Below, piece after piece: positions 23,256 to 31,885 of a DNA stretch of 64,000 nucleotides. This DNA is from UBA5189 sp035631615 (GTDB lineage: Bacteria > Chloroflexota > Limnocylindria > Limnocylindrales > CSP1-4), in the NCBI GenBank assembly GCA_035631615.1, contig DASQIK010000065.1:18500-82499 (forward strand), given 5' to 3'. A program made the translations under genes and the position numbers. The notes beneath the pieces were generated by a model, which saw only the letters and a program-made list of their open reading frames with translations, was not told the DNA's origin and did no database searches. Within the stretch, counting starts at the first letter, position 1. Every line of letters starts with the position of its first letter.

Positions 23256-25768
23256 CCGATGCCCAGGAATCGGTCGATCAGCTGGCCCTTCCAGAAGATT
23301 CGGACGAGCGGCACCCAGGCCGCGACCGCCAGGGCGACGATCGTCGCCTCGCGAACCCCCGGCACCTGGAACCCGAAGAACTCGCGCGCCGGTGGCACCA
23401 GGAGCATCGCGATGAACCCGAGGCCCAGCACGAGCGCCAGCAGCGTCGGGCGGTGGTCCGGTGATTTCGGCTCCGCGACGGCGAGCCAGTCCGTCGGCGG
23501 CTCGACGAACACCACGAGCATCAGGCCGATGTACACGAGGAACGTGGTCAGCGCGGTGCGCGCCTGGGCGCTGGCGGCGTCGAGGGCGGCCTGGTCCGTC
23601 GCACCCGAGAGCGCCAGCGAGCCGTAGAACACCAGCAGCCCGAGCAGGCTCGACACCACCGCCGCAGGGACGACGAACGTGGCGAGGGTGCGACCCAGCG
23701 ACTCCTCGATCCGCCGGCCGCCCTGGGCCCACAGCGCCAGCAGCGCGCTCGGAATACCGACGGTGAAGATCGTCAGCGCGGACGCGTTCCGCAGCTCGAT
23801 CGGGAAGCCGACGACGACGAGCGAGCTGACGACCACGAGCCCGACGGTCGCGATGCGGGTCAGGAACAGCTTCAGGATGTCCTGCATCCCGTTGACGATC
23901 CGCTGGCCCTCCTCGACCGCCTGTGCGACGGCCGCGAACGAGTCCTCCATCAGGACCAGGTCCGCGACGCCGCGGGTCGCCTGGCTGCCGCTGCCCATCG
24001 CGATCCCGAGGTTCGCCTTCTTGAGCGACAGCACGTCGTTCACGCCGTCGCCGATCATCGCGACGTAGTGCCCGCGGGCGCGCAAGGCATCGACCAGCCG
24101 CTCCTTCTGCGACGGCGTGATCCGGCCGAACACGGTCGTGTCGCTGGCGACACGACCGAGCGCGTCGGGGTCGAGCGCGTCCAGGTCCCGCCCGGAGATC
24201 CAGGCGACGTTGTCCGGGAGGCCGGCCTGGCGCGCGAGGGCCACGACGGTCTCCGGGTCGTCGCCGGAGATGATCTTGACCGCGACGCCCGCGCCGATGA
24301 ACCGGCTGAGGGTCAGTGCCGCCTCGCCCCGCAGCTCGTCGCGCAGGGCGATGAGGCCAAGGGCGCGCATGCCCGCAGGCAGCGTCGCGGACGCGTCGTC
24401 GTCGAACGGTGGCAGGGCCGAGGGATCGGGGTGGGTCGCGACGAGCAGGACCCGGAGGCCCTTGCCGGTCCATTCGGTCGATTGCCGCTGGAGCTCTTCC
24501 CAGCCGACGACCGTGCCGGCGGCATCGACGGCGAGGGAGTCACGGAGGAACGGTGCCGCGCCGATCGCCACGATGCCCGGCCCCGGGCCGCCGAGGAAGG
24601 CGCACGCGCTCCACTTGCGGGCGGACGAGAATGGAACCTCCCTGGCCACCGGCCTCGGATGCGCAGGCCAGTGCGCGACGATCGCCTCGCTGGTCTTGGT
24701 GTGTACGGTCGCGCTCGAGGCGAGCGCCGTCAGGGCGTCGATGACCTCGTCCTCGGTTGCGCCGCCGAGACCCGCCACCGAATCGACCTCGAGCCGGTTC
24801 GCGGTCAGCGTGCCGGTCTTGTCCAGGCACAGCACGTCGACGTGGCTCAGCGACTCGATGGCGTTCGACTGCTGGACGAGTGCTCCGAACCGGAGGATCC
24901 GGATCGCGCCCAGCGCATAGGCGACGGCGATCGAGACGAACAGGCCATTCGGGACGAGGCCCGCGAGGAGGGTCGCGTTGGCGACGAATTCGCCCACCGC
25001 GGTCGCGCGCAGGATCCCGCGGATCACGAGCAGGATCTCCAGGTACAGCACGATCCCGAGGACGACCCGGATGACCAGGTTGATCTCCTGCTGGAGCGGC
25101 GTGAGAATCCGCCGGAACGTCCGCGCGCCTGCCGTGATCTGGTTCGCGAGGCTGTCGCCCTGGACCTTCTCGGCCACGTAGCGCCCCGCGCCGGTGGTCG
25201 CGAAGCTGCCCGAGAACAGCTCGTCGCCGGGCTGCTTGCGAACGACGTCGGATTCGCCGGTCAGCTGTGACTCGTCCAGCCCGACGACGCCCAGGACGAG
25301 GCGCCCGTCGAGCACCACCTGGTCGCCCGCGGTGAGCTCGACGAGGTCGCCGACCACGAGCTGGTCCGGCGTGAGCTGGTGAACCTCGCCGCCGCGCACG
25401 ACGCCTGCTGTCGGCCGCGTCAGCAGGGCGATGCGGTCGAGCGTCCGCTTTGCCCGGACCTCCTGGACCACGCCGACGACGACGTTCGTGGCAATGACAC
25501 TCACGGAGACGAGCGCGTCGATCGGCCGACCGACCGCGACGAGCGCGATCGCGAGCGTGATCAGGATGTCGTTGACGAACGTGAACACGTTCTCGCGGAC
25601 GATCTGGACGTACGTCCGCGAGGTGGGCGGCGGCGGGGTGTTGGCCAGGCCTGCCGCGCGCCGGCGGTCGACCTCCGCGTCCGACAGGCCGCCGGCCGGC
25701 GTCGGCGCCAGGTCGGCGTGGTGGGCCAGCGGGTAGCCGGCCGGGGCCGCCACCGCGTCGGCGGTCAC
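23252..25768 (-). CDS. P-type cation ATPase, CtpE/Exp7-like
   Basis: The 838-residue pump has every core motif: LTGES in the actuator domain, the phosphorylation site LCLDKTGTLTANRLEV, the KWSACAFLGG nucleotide-domain region, and GDGVNDVLSLKKANLGIAMGSG in the hinge. The TM4 signature reads LVPNGL. VNDVLSLKKA and VPNGL point to the CtpE/Exp7 branch, members of which have been linked to calcium transport, rather than to heavy-metal P1B pumps; no CPC or N-terminal metal domain is present. About ten membrane helices are seen. It is the last gene of a three-gene operon with CvpA- and DUF1003-type proteins, 4 bases after the CvpA stop. Confidence 0.87.
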   Translation of the reverse strand: MTADAVAAPAGYPLAHHADLAPTPAGGLSDAEVDRRRAAGLANTPPPPTSRTYVQIVRENVFTFVNDILITLAIALVAVGRPIDALVSVSVIATNVVVGVVQEVRAKRTLDRIALLTRPTAGVVRGGEVHQLTPDQLVVGDLVELTAGDQVVLDGRLVLGVVGLDESQLTGESDVVRKQPGDELFSGSFATTGAGRYVAEKVQGDSLANQITAGARTFRRILTPLQQEINLVIRVVLGIVLYLEILLVIRGILRATAVGEFVANATLLAGLVPNGLFVSIAVAYALGAIRILRFGALVQQSNAIESLSHVDVLCLDKTGTLTANRLEVDSVAGLGGATEDEVIDALTALASSATVHTKTSEAIVAHWPAHPRPVAREVPFSSARKWSACAFLGGPGPGIVAIGAAPFLRDSLAVDAAGTVVGWEELQRQSTEWTGKGLRVLLVATHPDPSALPPFDDDASATLPAGMRALGLIALRDELRGEAALTLSRFIGAGVAVKIISGDDPETVVALARQAGLPDNVAWISGRDLDALDPDALGRVASDTTVFGRITPSQKERLVDALRARGHYVAMIGDGVNDVLSLKKANLGIAMGSGSQATRGVADLVLMEDSFAAVAQAVEEGQRIVNGMQDILKLFLTRIATVGLVVVSSLVVVGFPIELRNASALTIFTVGIPSALLALWAQGGRRIEESLGRTLATFVVPAAVVSSLLGLLVFYGSLALSGATDQAALDAASAQARTALTTFLVYIGLMLVVFVEPPTDWLAVAEPKSPDHRPTLLALVLGLGFIAMLLVPPAREFFGFQVPGVREATIVALAVAAWVPLVRIFWKGQLIDRFLGIG

Positions 25769-25772
25769 GCGA

Positions 25773-26375
25773 TCAGCTCGGCCTGACTGTCGGGAACGGC
25801 AGGCCGGGGAACCCGGGCAGGCCGCCGGGAATCGTCGTCGGGACGATCGAGCTGATGTCCTTCGGAAGCAGCGGGCCGAGGACGAGCAGGACGAGCGGCA
25901 CGGTCGTGTCCTCGAGCAGCTTGCCGATCGTCGAATCGTCGACCGCGACGCGGATGTCGTGCAGGAAGCCGAGCCCCGACACCGATCTCGAGGCGTCGGT
26001 GTACGTGTGCAGGATGACGATCGCCGCGGAGATGATCAGCACCGCCTCGACGCCGCCGAGCACGACCCCGAGCAGCTGGTCGGTCCGATGGGCCAGCCCG
26101 GTCCTGGCGATGCGCGAGAGGACGAGGCCGGAGAGCAGGTTCAGGACGATGAGCAGGGCGCTGAACGCGACCGTGTACCCGACCATCTCCGCGTACTGCG
26201 GCGGGATCTTCGGCAGGAACGTGTTCACCAGGGCGCCGGCAGGTCTGCGCAGGTAGGCGCCGGCGACGAACGCCACGAGCAGGAAGATCAGCCCGACGAG
26301 CCGGCGGATGAAGCCGCTCGACCAGCCGCCCCGCAGGAAGCCCGCGATGAACAGGAGGAGGACCAGGTCGGCCAC
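25773..26375 (-). CDS. CvpA family membrane protein
   Basis: The 200-residue protein has the CvpA layout: four hydrophobic segments starting with LVLLLFIAGFLRGGWSSGFIRRL, followed by a Pro-rich tail. CvpA proteins are linked to colicin V production and membrane homeostasis in other bacteria, but their activity is unclear. It starts with GTG 3 bases after the DUF1003 gene stop and ends 4 bases before the ATPase gene, so the three are co-transcribed. Confidence 0.8.
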   Translation of the reverse strand: MADLVLLLFIAGFLRGGWSSGFIRRLVGLIFLLVAFVAGAYLRRPAGALVNTFLPKIPPQYAEMVGYTVAFSALLIVLNLLSGLVLSRIARTGLAHRTDQLLGVVLGGVEAVLIISAAIVILHTYTDASRSVSGLGFLHDIRVAVDDSTIGKLLEDTTVPLVLLVLGPLLPKDISSIVPTTIPGGLPGFPGLPFPTVRPS

Positions 26376-26378
26376 CGC

Positions 26379-26849
26379 CTACCCCCTGGTCTCGCCCGTG
26401 CTGCCCGCCACCGCGCGGCGCAGGATGTCGAGCACCTCGTTCTGGCCATCCAGGATCTGGACCTGCTTCTTGCTCAGCTCGTGCAGCGCCACGAGGGTGG
26501 CGTGATCGGCTGTGGCCCGCGCGTCGCTGGCCGCCTGCGCCCGGTTCGCGCTCACCTGCAGCGAGATCATGATCGACAGCTGCGGCAGGTTCAGGATCGT
26601 GAGCAGCAGCGGCCACGGCGTCTTGTCGAAGCCGATGATGTTGCCTGCGAACAGCCAGACCACGATCCCGACCGAGATCCCGACGAACAGCCACATCGAG
26701 CCGATGAGCTTGTTGACGACGTCCGCGATCTTGTCCAGGACGCCCTCGCCGCTGACGTCGGCAGACGTGATGAGGCGCGGCACATGAGCGTGCGGCGCCG
26801 CCTTGGCGTCCCGAGCCTCCTGCGTGCGCATGTGACCTTCCGACGCCAT
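26379..26849 (-). CDS. DUF1003 family membrane protein
   Basis: The 156-residue protein has two transmembrane helices (MWLFVGISVGIVVWLF and PLLLTILNLPQLSIMI) flanked by a conserved soluble region, the DUF1003 pattern, including NIIGFDKTPWPLLLTILNL and SANRAQAASDARA. The ATG at 26849 has a strong GAGGAGAAGG ribosome binding site just before it, unlike the leaderless genes around it. It is the first gene of the operon with CvpA and the P-type ATPase. Function is unknown; an ion- or pH-stress role is suggested only by the neighbour. Confidence 0.82.
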   Translation of the reverse strand: MASEGHMRTQEARDAKAAPHAHVPRLITSADVSGEGVLDKIADVVNKLIGSMWLFVGISVGIVVWLFAGNIIGFDKTPWPLLLTILNLPQLSIMISLQVSANRAQAASDARATADHATLVALHELSKKQVQILDGQNEVLDILRRAVAGSTGETRG

Positions 26850-26944
26850 GGCCTTCTCCTCGTGCGGCGCTCCAGCACGCGTGATGATCGACCACTCGGG
26901 CGCGGCGCGCCATCGGTTTTCGAAGGGTCGCTCGGCGCCTCCCC

Positions 26945-26950
26945 TATACT
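26945..26950 (+). promoter_or_regulatory. -10 hexamer TATACT of tRNA-Thr
   Basis: TATACT ends 10 bases before the tRNA 5' end, placing transcription initiation close to it. Confidence 0.5.
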
Positions 26951-26960
26951 CCCGGGCCGG

Positions 26961-27035
26961 GCCGACATAGCTCAGCGGTAGAGCAGCTGTTTCGTAAACA
27001 GCAGGTCCTCGGTTCAAATCCGAGTGTCGGCTCCA
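26961..27035 (+). tRNA. tRNA-Thr (CGT anticodon)
   Basis: A full cloverleaf can be drawn: acceptor GCCGACA pairs with TGTCGGC, the D arm contains AGCTCAGCGGTAGAGCA-type bases, anticodon stem GCTGT/ACAGC encloses TTCGTAA with anticodon CGT, and the T arm contains GGTTCAAATC. The 3' CCA is encoded at 27033-27035. Confidence 0.95.
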
Positions 27036-27235
27036 TTCCCGCTCGAACGGGTCGACGGAAGCATTGCGTCCGCCTCGCCGTCCGACCACCTTGGACCGTG
27101 CCAGGCCCACCTGCTGACTGGCCCGATCGCCGGGCGGCACCCAGACCATCTCGGCATTGATCAGCGACGGCCACGGACGCAGTGTGGCCTGGACGCCTGG
27201 CGAGGATGGCAGGCGACCGAAGCGGGAGCCGAACC

Positions 27236-28711
27236 ATGCGACCAGCCGTGGCCGCCGCCATCGCATTGCTGCTGGCGGGCGCAGCGCTCGCGGCCCCGGC
27301 GAGGTCCTACGCAGCCGTCTCCACGGCGAAGGTCGTGATCATCGTGGGCCCGACCGAGGGCGACACGTCGACCTATCGGGCGGACGGTGATCTGTTCTAC
27401 AAGGAAGCGATCAAGTACACGCCCAATGTCGTGAAGGTCTACAGTCCGAACGCGACCTGGGCAGCGGTCAGTGCCGCGATGCAGGGTGCGTCCATCGTCG
27501 TCTTCCTCGGCCACGGAGCCGGCTTCCCGAATCCGTACACGACCTCCCTGAAGGCGACGAGCGAGGATGGCTTCGGCCTCAACGCCAGCGCCAACAACGG
27601 CGACAGCAACGCGGCGTACTACGGCGAGGCATACATCCGGAGCTCCGTGCATCTGGCCCCGAACGCCGTGGTCATCTTCAACCACGCGTGCTACGCGCCG
27701 GGCGCCGCGTCCGGCGTGCCCGATCCCACCCTGGTCCAGGCCAGGCAGCGCATCGACAACTACGCCTCGGGCTTCCTCGCGGCCGGCGCCGCGGCGGTCT
27801 TCGCCACGGACTACTACGGTGCCCAGTCGTACATCGATGCGCTCTTCACGACCCGGCAGACGCTGGACTCGCTGTGGCGGCACACCTCGGACGCGCAGGG
27901 CCACTTCTTCTCCTTCGCGTCGACGCGGACGCCCGGGACGACCGACGAGGCCGATCCGACCACGACGTCATCGGGTCCGGCCTACCATCGCTCGCTTTCC
28001 GGCCGCATCGGGACGATCACGACCGACGTGGTGAAGCCGCTGCCGGACACGACTGCGCCCTCGGTCAGGGCGCCGGTTTCGGGCCTGTACGTGACGACCC
28101 TCGGCTCCACATCCGTCCCGGTCCGGACGAGCTGGTCGGCGAGCGACGTGAGCGGCGTCGCGGGGTACGGCCTGCGGCGACTCGTGTCGGGCTCGTGGCT
28201 GATCCAGCCGCTGCGGACGCCGAGTACGACGGCAATCGGCCAATCGCTGGCATTCGGTTCCGCTGCTCGGTACGCGGTTCGAGCGACCGACAAGGTGGGC
28301 AACGTGAGCGGCTGGGTCGCTGGCGCGTCCGTCGTGCCGCTCCTCACCCAGGAGTCCAGCTCGGCGGTGGCGTATGCAGGCGCCTGGACCGCCGTCGCCA
28401 ACGGCTACGCCTCCGGCGGCCATTTGCGCTACACGACCGCCCGCGGCGGGTCGGCCACCTATACCTTCACGGGCGCGAGCATCGGGTGGGTGGCGTACCG
28501 CGGGCCGAACCGTGGGACGGCCGCCGTCTACGTCGACGGCATCTACCGAGGATCGGTCAACCTGTACTCGGCCTATTACTACGCCAGGCAGATCGTGTAC
28601 GCGTTCAACTGGGGGACGAACGGGACGCACACGATCAGGATCGTGGGCCTCGGGACCTCCGGCCACCCGCGCGTCGACATCGACGCCTTCGTGCGGCTGT
28701 CCAACTCGTAG
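27236..28711 (+). CDS. secreted caspase-fold-like protein with C-terminal beta-sandwich
   Basis: The 491-residue protein has a signal peptide (about 1-27, ending AAPARSYAA). The N-terminal half shows the clan CD cysteine peptidase layout: a hydrophobic strand ending in VVFLGHGAG (His93-Gly94), then another ending in VVIFNHACYAPG (Ala151-Cys152). Gingipains, caspases and CHAT proteases share that His-Gly and Ala-Cys arrangement. An Ig-like region with VSGVAGYGLRR follows, then a C-terminal beta-sandwich with AVYVDGIYRGSV and THTIRIVGLG, typical of carbohydrate- or surface-binding modules. Protease activity is inference; activation by cleavage is not evident. The 200 bases after the tRNA contain no gene and no clear promoter. 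Confidence 0.7.
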   Translation: MRPAVAAAIALLLAGAALAAPARSYAAVSTAKVVIIVGPTEGDTSTYRADGDLFYKEAIKYTPNVVKVYSPNATWAAVSAAMQGASIVVFLGHGAGFPNPYTTSLKATSEDGFGLNASANNGDSNAAYYGEAYIRSSVHLAPNAVVIFNHACYAPGAASGVPDPTLVQARQRIDNYASGFLAAGAAAVFATDYYGAQSYIDALFTTRQTLDSLWRHTSDAQGHFFSFASTRTPGTTDEADPTTTSSGPAYHRSLSGRIGTITTDVVKPLPDTTAPSVRAPVSGLYVTTLGSTSVPVRTSWSASDVSGVAGYGLRRLVSGSWLIQPLRTPSTTAIGQSLAFGSAARYAVRATDKVGNVSGWVAGASVVPLLTQESSSAVAYAGAWTAVANGYASGGHLRYTTARGGSATYTFTGASIGWVAYRGPNRGTAAVYVDGIYRGSVNLYSAYYYARQIVYAFNWGTNGTHTIRIVGLGTSGHPRVDIDAFVRLSNS

Positions 28712-28735
28712 GCCGGCCGGTTCTCGTCCGCGCCG

Positions 28736-28942
28736 TCAGCGGCGAATGGCCCAGCCGATGCTGATTGCGCCGACGGTCGCCACGAGGAGCGCGAGGAGCA
28801 CGCCACTCGCCAGCCCCGGCAGTCCCATGCGGGCCGCGAGCCAGACGAGCAGCAGGGCGACGATGGGACCGACGAAGAGTTCCCAACGGTCGCCGACCAG
28901 GAAGTCGTACCAGAACCGGAAGAACGCCCGCACGAAGCCCAC
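28736..28942 (-). CDS. small two-helix membrane protein
   Basis: The 68-residue protein has a short amphipathic N-terminus and two hydrophobic helices (about 23-38 and 42-62). It starts with GTG that directly abuts the stop of the upstream 257-residue membrane protein, so the two are co-translated. It may be an accessory subunit of that protein. The family is not recognised. Confidence 0.6.
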   Translation of the reverse strand: MGFVRAFFRFWYDFLVGDRWELFVGPIVALLLVWLAARMGLPGLASGVLLALLVATVGAISIGWAIRR

Positions 28943-29716
28943 CTAGGCCTCCCGGGTGGCGATTGGCCGGACGACCGGGCGACCAGCGAGCCGCCGGCGG
29001 ACCAGGGCGACGCCGGCGAGGGCGAGGACCCCGTACGCGACGAGCAGGGCAAGGATTGCCGCGTCCCCGGCCGGCCAGTCGATGCCGATACCCTCCCCCG
29101 CCCAGAACGTGCCGAAGCCCGTGAGCATCAGCCCCACGACGAACTTGAGCCCGTTCTCGGGCACGTTCGCCAGGGGTCCGCGAACGACGACCGCAACAGC
29201 GAGGACGAGGACACCGGCCGCGGCCGCACCGAGCGCCGCCGGTCCCACCATCCCGGCCGTCGCCCCGAAGGTGATGACGATGAAGGCGACCTCGAGCCCT
29301 TCGAGCAGCACGCCCTTCGCGGCGACCGTGAACGAGATCCAGTCCATGCCGGTTGCCGGGACCGGCGGCTCGTCCCGGAGCGCGGCGATCTCGCGCTCGT
29401 AGATCGCCGCCTCGTCATGCTTCGCCTTCGCTCCGCCGGCCCGGAGGACGGCCTTCGTCAGCCATTGCAGTCCGTAGACAAGCAGGAAGCCACCGATGAC
29501 GAGCCGAACGATCTCGATCGGGATGAACGCGACGATGGCGAAGCCGAAGACCAGGACCAGAAGGGCGAGGGCGACGAGGGCGGCCGCAACGCCCAGCAGC
29601 GTCGACCGCCACTGCCGGGTCACGCCGACCGCGAGCACGATCGTCACGGCTTCGACGAACTCGACGGCGGACGCCAGGAAGGTCGAGACGATCGTGGCGA
29701 TCGCGGCGGAGGACAC
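28943..29716 (-). CDS. predicted multi-pass membrane protein, two-fold repeat with ExxE-like motifs
   Basis: The 257-residue protein has about seven transmembrane helices. Two glutamate-containing helices, SAVEFVEAVTIVLAVG near residue 20 and LLEGLEVAFIVITFG near 138, look like the two halves of an inverted repeat. This resembles the COG4280 group of uncharacterised membrane proteins and, more distantly, the REGLE helices of FTR1 iron permeases. A cation-transport role is therefore possible but unproven. It begins with GTG 6 bases after a TAGGAT promoter hexamer and is followed at once by the 68-residue membrane gene. Confidence 0.65.
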   Translation of the reverse strand: MSSAAIATIVSTFLASAVEFVEAVTIVLAVGVTRQWRSTLLGVAAALVALALLVLVFGFAIVAFIPIEIVRLVIGGFLLVYGLQWLTKAVLRAGGAKAKHDEAAIYEREIAALRDEPPVPATGMDWISFTVAAKGVLLEGLEVAFIVITFGATAGMVGPAALGAAAAGVLVLAVAVVVRGPLANVPENGLKFVVGLMLTGFGTFWAGEGIGIDWPAGDAAILALLVAYGVLALAGVALVRRRLAGRPVVRPIATREA

Positions 29717-29722
29717 GCCCAG

Positions 29723-29728
29723 ATCCTA
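29723..29728 (-). promoter_or_regulatory. -10 hexamer TAGGAT before the ExxE membrane protein gene
   Basis: TAGGAT on the minus strand lies 6 bases before the GTG at 29716. Confidence 0.5.
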
Positions 29729-29786
29729 GCCGCGCCGGCCGACCAGCTCGTGGAGCCATGCCTCCGGGCGCGCCAGGTGCCCGGCG

Positions 29787-29792
29787 TAGGAT
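29787..29792 (+). promoter_or_regulatory. -10 hexamer TAGGAT before the DUF5996 gene
   Basis: TAGGAT lies 6 bases before the GTG at 29799. With the minus-strand TAGGAT 60 bases away it forms a divergent promoter pair. Confidence 0.5.
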
Positions 29793-29798
29793 GCCACC

Positions 29799-30623
29799 GT
29801 GACCAAGCGAGATGTCACGGCGTGGCCAGACCTCCCATGGCACACCTGGGAGCCGACGCTCTCGACCGTCCATCGGTGGCTCCAGATCGTCGGCCGGGTC
29901 CGGATGGTCCTGACTCCACGGGAACCCCACTGGGCGCATGTCCCGCTCCGGGTCACGCGTCGGGGCCTGACCACCGGGCCGATCCCGCACGCTGCCGGTG
30001 CTTTCCGGATCGACCTCGACTTCGTCGACCATCGACTCGGCGTCTTCCGCGCCGGTCGACGGGCGTTCCGGATGGCGCTCGGGCGGATCTCGGTGGCGCG
30101 CTTCGCCTCCACCCTGCTCGGTGGGCTCGGCGACCTCGGCATCGACGTCACCATTCCGACCGAGCCGGCGGAGGGCATCGGCGGACCGCCCCTGGACCAG
30201 GACGAGGAACACGCGACCTACGAACCCGAGCACGCAACCGCCGTCTGGCGCGGCTTCGTCGAGGCCGACCGTCTGCTCCGCGCGTTCAGGCGCTCGAGCC
30301 AGGGCTGGACGTCCACCGGGCTGTTCTGGGGGAGCCTCGACCTCGCCATGTCCCGCTACACCGAAGACCCGGCCACCGCGCAGACCGTCGGCTGGTGGCC
30401 GACCAGCCAGGCGATCGGACCGGCGTTCTACGCGTACACGAAGCCTCCCCCGGCCGGCTACCGCGACGCGCCGGTTGCGCCGCCGGGTGCATTCGATGGG
30501 ACGTTCGACGAATTCATCCTGACCTGGGATGCCGCGCTCGCCACCGGCGATCCGAGCGCCGCGGCCCGCGGGTTCTTCGTCTCGACCGCGAGCGCGGGGC
30601 GGCCACGGAGCCGCCGGGGCTGA
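29799..30623 (+). CDS. DUF5996 family protein
   Basis: The 274-residue protein matches the pattern of DUF5996 proteins: TLHRWLQIVGRVRM-like helix early on, HWAHVPLRVTRRGLTTGPIP, and IDLDFVDHRLGV, followed by GWWPTSQAIGPAFYAYTKP. These are soluble proteins of unknown function common in soil bacteria. No catalytic motif is known. It is transcribed alone from its own promoter. Confidence 0.8.
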   Translation: MTKRDVTAWPDLPWHTWEPTLSTVHRWLQIVGRVRMVLTPREPHWAHVPLRVTRRGLTTGPIPHAAGAFRIDLDFVDHRLGVFRAGRRAFRMALGRISVARFASTLLGGLGDLGIDVTIPTEPAEGIGGPPLDQDEEHATYEPEHATAVWRGFVEADRLLRAFRRSSQGWTSTGLFWGSLDLAMSRYTEDPATAQTVGWWPTSQAIGPAFYAYTKPPPAGYRDAPVAPPGAFDGTFDEFILTWDAALATGDPSAAARGFFVSTASAGRPRSRRG

Positions 30624-30648
30624 CCTCCGCCACGTTCGCCCGCGCCCC

Positions 30649-30654
30649 TACCAT
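30649..30654 (+). promoter_or_regulatory. -10 hexamer TACCAT before the ZIP gene
   Basis: TACCAT lies 9 bases before the ATG at 30664. Confidence 0.45.
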
Positions 30655-30663
30655 GGGCCGGAA

Positions 30664-31449
30664 ATGCCGATCGCCGCCATTCTCCCATTCTTCTCGACCC
30701 TCGCCGGAGGGTTCGCGGCGCTGCGGCTGCGGCACCGGCTCCATGCCTTCATGGCCCTCGCGGCCGGCGTCGTCGTCGCGACTGCGGTTGCGGACCTCCT
30801 GCCGGAGGCGTTCGCGCTGGCCGGGCCGGAGGGCGTCCTCGGGATCGGCATCGCGGCGGTGGTCGGCTTCGTCGGCTTCAGCCTCGTCGAGGCGTTCCTC
30901 CATCAATCGAGCTTCGAGCACGCCGGCGAGATCCACGACCACGACGGCGCCGATGCGGGCCACGAGCGATCCGCTGCCGCCGCTGCGTCGCCCATGGGCC
31001 GGCCATCGCGCCTGCTCGGCGTCCTGCCGCCGATGAGCCTGATCATCCACAGCACGCTCGACGGCCTCGCGATCGGGCTCGCGTTCCAGGCTGGGGCGAG
31101 CATCGGCGTGATCGTCCTCGTGGCCGTCCTCGCGCACGACTTCGCCGACGGCATGAACGTGGTGACGCTCGCGCTGGACGCCGCGCGCGGGGAACGCCTG
31201 GCGATCATCCTGCTCGTGATCGACGCGATCGCCCCGGTCGCCGGCGCGGCCCTGAGCACGCTGGTGGCGATCTCGCCGGGCACGCTCGGCCTGCTGCTGG
31301 CGACCTTCGCCGGCGTGTTCATCGCGATCGGGGCGGGGCACCTCCTGCCGGAGTCCCAGCATCGCAATCCGCGCAGCGGACCGGCGCTCGTCGGGCTGTC
31401 CGGCGTCGGGGCCGCCGTGGTGCTCGTGGTGCGGGCGCTCGGGGCGTAG
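30664..31449 (+). CDS. ZIP family metal transporter
   Basis: The 261-residue protein has eight predicted helices. The metal path is marked by IIHSTLDGLAIGLAF in TM4 and LAHDFADGMNVV in TM5, the ZIP signature. The loop between TM3 and TM4 is His/Asp-rich (EIHDHDGADAGHE), typical of zinc-sensing loops. It would import zinc, iron or manganese into the cytoplasm. The VOC gene follows 4 bases after its TAG, so the two share a transcript. Confidence 0.9.
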   Translation: MPIAAILPFFSTLAGGFAALRLRHRLHAFMALAAGVVVATAVADLLPEAFALAGPEGVLGIGIAAVVGFVGFSLVEAFLHQSSFEHAGEIHDHDGADAGHERSAAAAASPMGRPSRLLGVLPPMSLIIHSTLDGLAIGLAFQAGASIGVIVLVAVLAHDFADGMNVVTLALDAARGERLAIILLVIDAIAPVAGAALSTLVAISPGTLGLLLATFAGVFIAIGAGHLLPESQHRNPRSGPALVGLSGVGAAVVLVVRALGA

Positions 31450-31453
31450 GGTC

Positions 31454-31873
31454 GTGACCGACGAGCCCCGGAGCCCAACCGGCCCGGAGCCCAGGCTCCT
31501 CGGCCCGATCATGCAGATCCTCGTGCCGGTCGCCGACGTCGACCGTGCCGCGGCGTTCTACGCCGACGTCCTCGGCCTGCCGCTCCTGTTCCGCTTTCCC
31601 GGCAACGCCTTCTTCGACGCGCACGGCGTACGCCTCTACCTGGCCCGGCCGACCGAGGACGGCTATACCGGGCCGGCCACGCTGTACTTCCGCGTGGACA
31701 GCGTGAGCGACACGGTCGATGTGCTGGTCGCGCGCGGGGCCGCGGTCCGCGAGCCGCCGGAGATCGCCCATCGCGACCCGAGCTACGACCTGTGGCTCGC
31801 GTTCGTGAGCGACCTCGACGGCAACAACATCGGGCTGATGCGCGAGGCGCCGAAGGGCCTCGAGCGAGGCTAG
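31454..31873 (+). CDS. VOC (glyoxalase/bleomycin-resistance) family protein
   Basis: The 139-residue protein has the paired beta-alpha-beta-beta-beta units of the VOC fold: ILVPVADVDRAAAFYADVLGLPL at about 21-44, DAHGVRLYLARP, and a C-terminal VSDLDGNNIGLM with the usual metal-ligand Glu replaced by Asn-Ile. Substrate is unknown. It starts with GTG right after the ZIP gene and may instead begin at the internal ATG 19 codons later, where the fold starts. Confidence 0.85.
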   Translation: MTDEPRSPTGPEPRLLGPIMQILVPVADVDRAAAFYADVLGLPLLFRFPGNAFFDAHGVRLYLARPTEDGYTGPATLYFRVDSVSDTVDVLVARGAAVREPPEIAHRDPSYDLWLAFVSDLDGNNIGLMREAPKGLERG

Positions 31874-31885
31874 GCGAAGCCGGGA

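Noticed and set aside
26961..27235. tRNA-Thr end as an integration (att) site
   Set aside because: No integrase, no direct repeat of the tRNA 3' end and no change in composition were seen downstream.
31447..31452. TAGGGT as a promoter for the VOC gene
   Set aside because: Only 1 base separates it from the GTG, unlike the 6-9 bases elsewhere; co-transcription with ZIP is more likely.
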